This document shows positions 44,601 through 51,257 of a stretch of DNA of 64,000 nucleotides, in pieces (within the stretch, counting starts at the first letter, position 1; every line of letters starts with the position of its first letter). A model generated the notes under the pieces. The model made no database searches and had not been told where the DNA came from. It saw only the letters and a list, made by a program, of their open reading frames with translations. The position numbers and the translations under genes were made by a program. Source of the DNA: JAWWOW01 sp033851265 (lineage in GTDB: Bacteria > Actinomycetota > Actinomycetes > JAWWOW01); the NCBI GenBank assembly GCA_033851265.1, contig JAWWOW010000005.1, forward strand, positions 124,001 to 188,000, read 5' to 3'.

Positions 44601-44806
44601 GTCGTCTCGGTGGAGATGGCAATACCGGTGACCTGCGCCGGCGCCTCGACAAGGTGATCACGAAGGATCGACTCAGATGCCGCCCGGAAGTAGAACGGCC
44701 CGATCGCAGCGGCTGTGGTCGTGATCAGGCCGACGAGAAACACCGCGAGTGAGAGACCACGGCGGTGCAGAATGCCCCGCGAAATCAGCCGCCACATTGC
44801 GGCCAT
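41690..44806 (-). CDS. Large FtsX-type ABC permease
   Basis: 1,038 residues. A first helix near 20-40, a long extracytoplasmic part, an FtsX-like block of helices at about 310-480, a further helix near 540, another long extracytoplasmic part with CERGCGLTGLTL (a Cys pair seen in large actinobacterial permeases), and a final three-helix FtsX block near 900-1030. This two-block layout is one polypeptide acting as both halves of a MacB/LolCE-like permease. It overlaps the second ATPase gene by four bases. Start ATG 44806 or 44797. Cargo unknown. Confidence 0.88.
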   Translation of the reverse strand: MAAMWRLISRGILHRRGLSLAVFLVGLITTTAAAIGPFYFRAASESILRDHLVEAPAQVTGIAISTETTAAGQPTGQIVERIQQAGAPLGYTRHVSMTSVLTGGQTSGFQRVDQKTGRAFAPVVSRENQCEHVRLVSGRCPSGPSEAMVSARIAAATGRYGYAWSLGTRLAGFGYIPLVVNGPPRPNVSINAVVVGVYQPLDASEPYWFGHDLFDSHINAKDRPDTVDTVFVADSTFEQLDRTAVNAEVDLYLDPRKVRLDNESALRSNVAAFRSNVTTGGEGWLAATKVGDVLDTADHDRRLLAVSVLVVTLQVGLLAALVLFIVVANAAEVRGPEIALAKLRGYSPARTLSFGLLEPIALITLALPIALVSADLVVRVIASGLLADDTPVALRWPPVLALLAGYFGAIAAASVAGARVLRRPVVEQWRRTSRPALHARPLVIAEIALFVLAIVGLVQLRHVGTLSSGNSRPLALLGPGLLIVVLTTLAVRIIATPLQALARWTRASSRVATFLAVRQVIRRPGAFSLAGLLAITLALAVFSVEASAISRTNEKARARTAIGAPTVVHLASSDGGEAIGVVNRIDPDGAWAMVAAEWLPFGGSVRGPVLAIEASKYDGIGYWRDDFANHDLSSVLRAINVPTPSPVVVRGNAIRLTATTANLGRAPVHLGATLSDTTAGTLDLGRLKPGTHTYAGRMSGCERGCGLTGLTLEPDYGDTSALRGVLTVSRLQEQRGSVWTTVDAGFAVAGGWVQPPQLHYGGTTSTSVSGVVYRFSTIGGPPPPLIRNTAPTPFPMAVDPRVTAGDAPTLSDGNGDPVPIVSVADLSVVPRVGELGSLVDLRIMRAELPMFDEFAEYSVWLSNDAPADAVSRLKAAGLVVAGVQTTSQRFHELTRTGPALGVLLYTMTALAGALLAGAATAVSLYASGRRRLHELAALAVAGARPRTLFAGTMAEIGLLLGIAAIAGVVAGTVTTAIVLPAVPEFPVSQPPDLRYGLHWTPLVLLIAAVSVLVAGAAAAVATALVWSAKPAVLREPAP

Positions 44807-44810
44807 GTGA

Positions 44811-45071
44811 TCAGCCCGAGTGGCTCCGGGTCACGGAGTCTTGCCCGATCGTTACCGGATCGTCGCCCGCCAGTGAACGAACAACGGTGTGGACGAACCG
44901 CGCCGCCTCATCCGCAGCCAGGGGGAACGACGCAATGCAGACGTCATCGCGCCACATGCTGATGACGAAGACCTTTGATTCGGCGTGCCAGGAAACCCGC
45001 ATCGACCGCCGCGCATCGCGCCGGTCGAAGAAGACCGACCCGCTCAAGGGGAGCGGTGTCACCTCCGCCAT
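44811..45071 (-). CDS. Small conserved actinobacterial protein
   Basis: 86 residues from ATG 45071. It contains VFFDRRDARRSMRVSWHAES and VISMWRDDVCIASFPLAADEAARF, which I recall from uncharacterised actinobacterial proteins, but I know no function. No signal peptide or helix. The stop is four bases before the FtsX permease start, so it may share that transcript. The start lies 58 bases from the divergent DNA glycosylase gene. A longer open frame to 45464 only mirrors that gene. Confidence 0.7.
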   Translation of the reverse strand: MAEVTPLPLSGSVFFDRRDARRSMRVSWHAESKVFVISMWRDDVCIASFPLAADEAARFVHTVVRSLAGDDPVTIGQDSVTRSHSG

Positions 45072-45129
45072 GGCCTGATCATCGGCGGTTCGTGGCAACG
45101 CGTCCAGAGGCCTGCGTGAAGATGGGCGA

Positions 45130-46065
45130 GTGAGCACCGCGCCGCTCCTCGACGACCGGCAGTTCTGTACGACGGTATGGCGCCCAGGACGCCCGGTTGA
45201 TGTGCAGACGACGCTCATGCCCCTACGCCGCGGTAGCGGCGACCCCGCGCACCGTGTCGCCCGCGACGGCGCGTTCTGGAGGGCCTGCCGAACACCGATG
45301 GGACCCGCGACAACTCGGATAACGGGGCAACGCGGTGCGGCCACCGCCGAAGCGTGGGGGCCTGGCGCTGAATGGGTCATCGCGACCCTGCCCGAGCAAC
45401 TCGGTGCGCGTGACGATGTCGACGGGTTCACGATCGACCATCCATTGGTCCGCGAAACGCACAACGCCTATCCGGGGTTGCGGATCTCGCGCAGCGGACT
45501 GGTGCTCGACGTGTTGGTGCCCGCGATCCTGGAGCAGAAAGTCACGGGTACCGAGTCGTGTCGGTCGTGGCGGGAGTTGCTCTACCGGTTCGGCGACCCG
45601 GCCCCCGGACCGACGCCCGGCCACATGCGCGTGCCACCGTCAGCTGCGACATGGGCGCGCATCCCGTCCTGGGAGTGGCACCGCGCGGGTGTCGATAGCA
45701 AGCGGTCGTCGACGATCATCCGGTGTGCGCGGGCTGCGGCGCGGTTGGAAGAGGCCGTTGCGATGGATCGCGTCGAAGCACTGCGGCGGTTGCGTGCAAT
45801 CCCGGGCGTCGGAGCCTGGACGGCAGCCGAGACCGCGCAGCGTGCGTTCGGTGACGCGGATGCCGTGTCCGTCGGTGACTTTCACATCCCAGCTCTCGTC
45901 GGTTGGGCGCTTGCGTCGCGGCCCGTCGACGACGACGGCATGCTCGAGCTGTTGGCGCCGTACGCACCCCATCGTCATCGCGTCGTCCGCTTGATTGAGC
46001 TTTCTGGTTTTCGAAAGCCGCGTTTCGCACCCCGCTTCGCCCCGCGTGACTACCGCACGCTCTAG
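45130..46065 (+). CDS. AlkA-like DNA-3-methyladenine glycosylase (HhH-GPD)
   Basis: 311 residues. The helix-hairpin-helix and catalytic Asp are in LRAIPGVGAWTAAETAQRAF and GDADAVSVGDFHIP; LDVLVPAILEQKVTGTES is the HhH-GPD fold start. Removes alkylated bases in base-excision repair. No cysteine cluster, so no iron-sulphur loop. An N-terminal beta part as in AlkA is present. The last 20 residues are basic. A 72-residue protein follows within 25 bases. Confidence 0.92.
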   Translation: MSTAPLLDDRQFCTTVWRPGRPVDVQTTLMPLRRGSGDPAHRVARDGAFWRACRTPMGPATTRITGQRGAATAEAWGPGAEWVIATLPEQLGARDDVDGFTIDHPLVRETHNAYPGLRISRSGLVLDVLVPAILEQKVTGTESCRSWRELLYRFGDPAPGPTPGHMRVPPSAATWARIPSWEWHRAGVDSKRSSTIIRCARAAARLEEAVAMDRVEALRRLRAIPGVGAWTAAETAQRAFGDADAVSVGDFHIPALVGWALASRPVDDDGMLELLAPYAPHRHRVVRLIELSGFRKPRFAPRFAPRDYRTL

Positions 46066-46090
46066 CATCGGCCTCCGACGGGAGGCGGCC

Positions 46091-46309
46091 GTGACCGACT
46101 TCGATGATGCGCGTGTTCGTGGCGCGATGCGGGCGTTCCTGCGTGCAGCAGACGAACTCGATGAAGCAGCGGCATCGAGCTCATCGGATGCACCGCGCGA
46201 AATCATGGACAAGGCCGACGCGAAGACGCTCGCCGAGATGACGCTTCGCAAAAATCTGGAGAATGCCGGCTGGGTCGCGCCGCGCGAGGTTTCCCGCCGA
46301 ACAGGGTGA
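46091..46309 (+). CDS. Small acidic protein of unknown function
   Basis: 72 residues from GTG 46091, with GGAGG five bases upstream. Residues 1-30 are helical and acidic (DDARVRGAMRAFLRAADELD), then a Ser run and a basic end (ALAEMTLRKNLE-like helix). No signal peptide, membrane segment or cysteine. It lies between the glycosylase and convergent fbiB, whose stop is four bases away. Not recognised. Confidence 0.6.
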   Translation: MTDFDDARVRGAMRAFLRAADELDEAAASSSSDAPREIMDKADAKTLAEMTLRKNLENAGWVAPREVSRRTG

Positions 46310-46313
46310 CTGA

Positions 46314-47585
46314 CTACCGACGCACGACGTAGGCGTCGATGTCGCGCGGTGTACGCGGTGGCGGCTCGTCCGCGGCATGACCGATGGCGACGGCTCCCAT
46401 CGGGTCCCACGTAGCCGGAAGCTCGAGCGCACTGCGCGTGACGTCAGCGCAGAACATCGTGCTCGACACCCAGCACGAGCCCAACCCGTCCGCGGCCAGC
46501 GCGATCAGCATGTTCTCGATGCCAGCGCCCGCGGCGACGAGGAACATGTCGCGTTCGGCTGTCGCGCGCCGCGCGTCGGGGTAGTCGTGTGCACCCGTCA
46601 TCTCGATGCACGGGACGACGATGTACGGCGCGGTGCGGAGCACGTCACCGCGCCGAGTACGACGGGTGATCGCGTCGTCGGGGAAGCCGTCGCTGCGCAG
46701 GTCTGCGATCCAGGCCGTGAGCATCGCGTCGAGCAATGTCTTGGTTGCTTCCACTGTTTCGACGAGAGCGAATCGCCAGGGCACCGTGTGATGCGGCGCC
46801 GGCGCGGTCAGTGCGGCCTCGAGCGCGCGACGGACCACCGCTGGGTCAATCGGCTCGTCGGTGAACCGCCGCACACTGCGCCGGGCCGGCACGACGTCAC
46901 GGCTGCCGTACCGGAACATGTCGTCGGGGGCGGGCCGGATCATGACCGACGCGCCGGCATCGTTGTGCGCGAACGGCAGGCCCCGGATCACGGCGACCGG
47001 CACACCGCTGGTCTTCCCCTTGACCAGCTCGGCGGCCGCTGCGGCTTCGTCCCCGATCGCGGTGACGGTCATCTCGAGCGTGTTGCCGTGGGCGTCACGT
47101 TGACCGCGATGGTCGTCGAGGACCGCGATACCCGCTGCTCCGATGGCGATGTCGGTGAGTCCGAGGCGCCACGGGCGGCCGACTGTGTCAGTGATGAGAA
47201 CCGCGACGTCAACGTCAATTGCTTTCCGGATGCCGGCTCGGATGCGGTGCGCTGATGCGTCCGGATCGAGGGGAAGTAAGGCGACCATGCCCGGTTCCAC
47301 GTTGCTGGCGTCGACGCCGGCGGCGGCAAGGATCAGGCCATGTCGCGTCTCGACGATGCGGGTGTCACCACGACGGGCGACGACACGCACCGTCTCGCCG
47401 TCAATCGCTGACTCGCGCTCGCCGGTGACGATGCGTCCTTCGGCTTTGCTCACCACCTTGCTGGTCACGACGACAACATCGCCGTCGCGCAGGTCCGGTT
47501 CAGCAGCAACGATGCAGGCCGCGAGGTCGTCGCCCGGTCTGACTTCGGGAAGACCGGCGACGCCCCACACGCGGAGTTCGGTCAT
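46314..47585 (-). CDS. fbiB: F420-0:gamma-glutamyl ligase / dehydro-F420 reductase
   Basis: 423 residues, two domains. Residues 1-245 are the CofE ligase (WGVAGLPEVRPGDDLAACIV, VVVTSKVVSKAEGR, ITDTVGRPWRLGLTDIAIG); 250-423 is an FMN nitroreductase-like domain (ARRSVRRFTDEPIDP, GAGIENMLIALAADGLGS) that in actinobacteria reduces dehydro-F420-0. The fused form is the actinobacterial FbiB. GTP, glutamate and FMNH2 are used. It overlaps fbiA by four bases. Confidence 0.97.
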   Translation of the reverse strand: MTELRVWGVAGLPEVRPGDDLAACIVAAEPDLRDGDVVVVTSKVVSKAEGRIVTGERESAIDGETVRVVARRGDTRIVETRHGLILAAAGVDASNVEPGMVALLPLDPDASAHRIRAGIRKAIDVDVAVLITDTVGRPWRLGLTDIAIGAAGIAVLDDHRGQRDAHGNTLEMTVTAIGDEAAAAAELVKGKTSGVPVAVIRGLPFAHNDAGASVMIRPAPDDMFRYGSRDVVPARRSVRRFTDEPIDPAVVRRALEAALTAPAPHHTVPWRFALVETVEATKTLLDAMLTAWIADLRSDGFPDDAITRRTRRGDVLRTAPYIVVPCIEMTGAHDYPDARRATAERDMFLVAAGAGIENMLIALAADGLGSCWVSSTMFCADVTRSALELPATWDPMGAVAIGHAADEPPPRTPRDIDAYVVRR

Positions 47586-48565
47586 CGGCGTACGTCGTCT
47601 GCCAACTCGAGCGCGGCGGTCGCCATCGCTGCTGCCGCCTCGACGTCATGCATGTACAGCGGTATGGCGCGCGTCGGCAGACCCTCCTCGGCCAGCTCGT
47701 CGGCGGCGTCCTTGTCGGACTCGTCGACCAACCATCCATCGAGAAGGCCGTTGTCCTCGCGCCGGCCGTAATGCCGGGCGACGCCGTACGCGCTGGTGGT
47801 GACCCCGATCGCGGACAGACAGGCATCGGCCATGCCGCGCACAGGAGCGTTGCCGATGATGGGACAGACGCCGACAACCGGTGCCGTTGTGGCATGCACC
47901 GCGTCGCGCAACCCGGGCACCGCGAGGATCGCGCCGATCGAGACCACGGGGTTCGACGGGGGGAGGAGCACGACGTCGGCATTCGTGATCGCGTCGAGCA
48001 CATGTGGCCCGGGGGTCGCCTCGTCCGCGCCGACAAACACGAAATCCTGCGCCGGCACAGCAGCGCGCAGCCGCAGCCACCACTCTTGGAAGTGCACGGC
48101 GCGGCGTTGACCCTCCTCGTCGATGACCACATGCGTCTCGATGCGATCGTCGGACATCGGCAGTAGCCGCACTCCTGGCTGCCAGCGTGCGCACAGCGCC
48201 GCCGTCACCGCCGACAGTGGGTACCCAGCGTCGAGCATCTGGGTCCGGACTAGATGGGTAGCGATGTCGCGGTCGCCGAGACCGAACCACGTCGGCCCGA
48301 CGTCGTAGGCCGCGAGCTCGTCCTTGACGGCGTAGCTCTCGTCGGCCCGCCCCCAGCCCTGCTCTTCATGGATGCCACCGCCGAGCGTGTACATCACCGT
48401 GTCGAGGTCCGGGCAGATCCGCAGCCCGTGCAGCGTGATGTCGTCGCCGGTGTTGCCGATCACGGTCACCTCGGCGGTGTCGGCCAGAGCGGTCAGCAGG
48501 CCACGCAGGAAGCGCGCGCCGCCGATCCCGCCCGCCAACGCCGTAACCCGGCGCACCTCTGTCAC
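47582..48565 (-). CDS. fbiA: 2-phospho-lactate/phosphoenolpyruvate transferase (CofD)
   Basis: 327 residues. ALAGGIGGARFLRGL at the start, VIGNTGDDITLHGLRICPDLD, and VLLPPSNPVVSIGAIL are the CofD marks. It couples the activated phospho-acid to FO to give F420-0 or dehydro-F420-0. It precedes fbiB with a four-base overlap and is divergent from fbiC, with a 69-base shared upstream gap that probably holds both promoters. Confidence 0.97.
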   Translation of the reverse strand: MTEVRRVTALAGGIGGARFLRGLLTALADTAEVTVIGNTGDDITLHGLRICPDLDTVMYTLGGGIHEEQGWGRADESYAVKDELAAYDVGPTWFGLGDRDIATHLVRTQMLDAGYPLSAVTAALCARWQPGVRLLPMSDDRIETHVVIDEEGQRRAVHFQEWWLRLRAAVPAQDFVFVGADEATPGPHVLDAITNADVVLLPPSNPVVSIGAILAVPGLRDAVHATTAPVVGVCPIIGNAPVRGMADACLSAIGVTTSAYGVARHYGRREDNGLLDGWLVDESDKDAADELAEEGLPTRAIPLYMHDVEAAAAMATAALELADDVRR

Positions 48566-48634
48566 GGCTTCAGTGTCGCAGCGCCACAGGCAGCCCGAAA
48601 TATCACGCGTCGAGGCGCTCTCTAGGCTGCCAAG

Positions 48635-51202
48635 GTGGACAGGCCGGTACCCGTGTCACCGATGCCCGTTGCGCCAACGCAAGCGGCGTTGCGCCGGGCG
48701 TTGCGGCGAGCGCGCGACGGCGTGACTCTCGACCACACCGAGGCGAGCGTCCTGCTGCACGCGCGCGGCGCTGACCTCGCCGACCTGTGCGCGACCGCCT
48801 CCCGCGTTCGCGATGCAGGGCTTCAAGCGGCCGGCCGGCCGGGCGTCATCACCTACAGCCGCAAGGTCTTCATCCCACTAACCCGGCTGTGCCGCGACCG
48901 TTGTCACTACTGCACGTTCGCGACAACGCCAGCGAAACTGCCCGCCCCTTATCTCTCACCCGATGAGGTCCTCGCCATTGCACGGCAGGGCGCCGTGCTC
49001 GGGTGCAAGGAGGCGTTGTTCACTCTCGGCGACCAACCGGAGGACCGCTGGCCGCAGGCCAAGGAGTGGCTGGCGGCGCGCGGGTACGACGACACGCTCT
49101 CCTACGTGCGCGCCATGGCGATCGCAGTGTTGGAAGACACCGGGCTGTTGCCGCACCTGAATCCCGGCGTGCTCACGTGGTCGGACTTTCAGCGGCTGAA
49201 GCCGGTCGCGCCGTCGATGGGCATGATGCTCGAGACAACTGCCGACGTACCGGCGCATCACGGCAGTCCCGACAAGGACCCGGCGACTCGGCTGCTTGTT
49301 CTCGAGGAAGCGGGCCGCTGCACGGTGCCATTCACCACGGGAATCCTCGTCGGCATCGGGGAGACGTACGCCGACCGGGTCGACTCGCTGTTCGCGATCC
49401 GCAAGACGGCACGGCAGTACGGCGCGATCCAGGAAGTCATCGTGCAGAACTTCCGCGCGAAGCCCGACACGGCAATGCGCGCGACACCCGACGTCGACAT
49501 CGACGAGTTCGTAGCGACTGTCGCCGTCGCCAGACTGATCCTCGGACCGTCCATGCGTGTGCAGGCGCCGCCAAACCTCGTTGACGAGGGCGAGTGTCGG
49601 CGCCTCATCGACGCAGGCATCGATGACTGGGGCGGCGTCAGCCCGGTGACTCCAGACCACGTGAACCCGGAGCGGCCATGGCCGGCGGTCGACCGGCTGA
49701 CGGAGCTCACCGCCGCGAGCGGGTTCGCGTTGCGTGAGCGGTTGACGGCCTACCCGCCGTACCAAGACGAACCCTGGCTCGACCCGCGGCTGCGCGGCCA
49801 CGTCGATGCGTTGCGCGACGACGACGGGCTCGCTCGCACCGGCGTGACGCCGCACGGCCTGCCCTGGCAGGAGCCGGACGGTGGCTGGGTGTCCGTCGGC
49901 CGGGTCGACCTGCATGTGGCGATCGACACGGACGGCCGGTCATCGGATCGCCGGGGAGACTTCGACGCGGCGTACGGCGACTGGGACGTCTTGCGCAGCG
50001 CCGTCGCGGGACGGCGTTCTCCAGAGCAAGCCGTCGCGGGGCGGCGCTCTCCCGAACGACTCGATGCGGATGTCGCCGTCGCGTTGCGCAACGCAGAACG
50101 TGACCCGATGACGATCTCCGACGGCGATGCGCTGGCGCTCATGTGCGCCGACGGTCCGGCGCTCGATGCGCTGTCGCTGTTGGCGGATGACCTGCGACGC
50201 GACGCTGTCGGCGATGACGTCACCTATGTCGTCAACCGCAATATCAACTTCACCAATGTCTGCTACACCGGTTGCCGTTTTTGCGCTTTTGCCCAACGCC
50301 GCACGGACGCCGACGCATACACGTTGTCGGTCGCCGAAGTCGGTGATCGCGCGCAGGAGGCGTGGGACGTCGGTGCCACCGAGGTCTGCATGCAGGGCGG
50401 TATTCACCCCGACCTTCCCGGTACGGCGTACTTCGACATTGCCCGTGAGGTGAAGCGGCGCACACCCGAGATGCACGTGCACGCATTCAGCCCGATGGAG
50501 GTCATGAACGGTGTTGCGCGCACCGGCATGTCGATTTCGGAATGGCTGACCGCTGCGCGCGAGTCGGGCGTCGACTCGTTGCCGGGCACCGCGGCTGAGA
50601 TCCTCGACGACGACGTCCGCTGGGTGTTGACGAAGGGCAAGCTTCCGGCCGCCGCCTGGGTCGAGGTGGTGACGACGGCGCACCGGCTCGGCATCCGCAC
50701 GACGGCGACGATGATGTACGGACATGTGGACGAACCGCCGCACTGGGTCGCACATCTCAAGCTGATCGGGCGAATCCAGGACGAGACCGGAGGTTTCACG
50801 GAGTTCGTCCCGCTGCCATTCGTGCACCAGAACGCGCCGCTCTACCTCGCCGGGATCGGCCGTCCGGGACCCACCCGACGGGAGAACCGCGCCGTGCACG
50901 CAATGGCCCGGTTGCTCCTCCACGGCCGTGTCCGCAACGTGCAGTGCTCCTGGGTCAAGCTGGGCGTCGACGGCTGCGTCGACGTGCTCCGCGGCGGTGT
51001 CAACGACCTCGGCGGGACCTTGATGGAAGAAACCATCAGCCGGATGGCCGGCTCGCAGCACGGCAGCCGCAAGTCGATCGCGGAGCTCGAAGCGCTGGCC
51101 ACCGCGGCGGGGCGTCCAGCGCGGCAACGCACGACGACGTACGGCGAGGTCGGGCATGAACGCCTCCTGGCCGCGAGGCGCACCGCCCTTCCCGTCGCGT
51201 AA
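48635..51202 (+). CDS. fbiC: FO synthase (fused CofG/CofH radical SAM)
   Basis: 855 residues. First radical SAM domain CRDRCHYCTF near residue 86-96 (CofG half) and second CYTGCRFCAF near 543-553 (CofH half). The two make 7,8-didemethyl-8-hydroxy-5-deazariboflavin from tyrosine and a diaminouracil. Between them a linker at about 456-475 carries AVAGRRSPEQ then AVAGRRSPER, a 30-base tandem duplication. Starts at GTG 48635. The next gene starts 55 bases later. Confidence 0.97.
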   Translation: MDRPVPVSPMPVAPTQAALRRALRRARDGVTLDHTEASVLLHARGADLADLCATASRVRDAGLQAAGRPGVITYSRKVFIPLTRLCRDRCHYCTFATTPAKLPAPYLSPDEVLAIARQGAVLGCKEALFTLGDQPEDRWPQAKEWLAARGYDDTLSYVRAMAIAVLEDTGLLPHLNPGVLTWSDFQRLKPVAPSMGMMLETTADVPAHHGSPDKDPATRLLVLEEAGRCTVPFTTGILVGIGETYADRVDSLFAIRKTARQYGAIQEVIVQNFRAKPDTAMRATPDVDIDEFVATVAVARLILGPSMRVQAPPNLVDEGECRRLIDAGIDDWGGVSPVTPDHVNPERPWPAVDRLTELTAASGFALRERLTAYPPYQDEPWLDPRLRGHVDALRDDDGLARTGVTPHGLPWQEPDGGWVSVGRVDLHVAIDTDGRSSDRRGDFDAAYGDWDVLRSAVAGRRSPEQAVAGRRSPERLDADVAVALRNAERDPMTISDGDALALMCADGPALDALSLLADDLRRDAVGDDVTYVVNRNINFTNVCYTGCRFCAFAQRRTDADAYTLSVAEVGDRAQEAWDVGATEVCMQGGIHPDLPGTAYFDIAREVKRRTPEMHVHAFSPMEVMNGVARTGMSISEWLTAARESGVDSLPGTAAEILDDDVRWVLTKGKLPAAAWVEVVTTAHRLGIRTTATMMYGHVDEPPHWVAHLKLIGRIQDETGGFTEFVPLPFVHQNAPLYLAGIGRPGPTRRENRAVHAMARLLLHGRVRNVQCSWVKLGVDGCVDVLRGGVNDLGGTLMEETISRMAGSQHGSRKSIAELEALATAAGRPARQRTTTYGEVGHERLLAARRTALPVA
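50000..50059 (+). repeat. 30-base tandem duplication inside fbiC
   Basis: Copy 1 at 50000-50029 and copy 2 at 50030-50059 differ at five positions, mostly third codon bases. Both encode AVAGRRSPE(Q/R). They lie in the linker between the two radical SAM halves, so they need not affect catalysis. Confidence 0.85.
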
Positions 51203-51257
51203 CGCGTGCGCGGTCCTGCCAGGACTGGCAGGATTCTGGCGACGTGAGGGGAACTCG

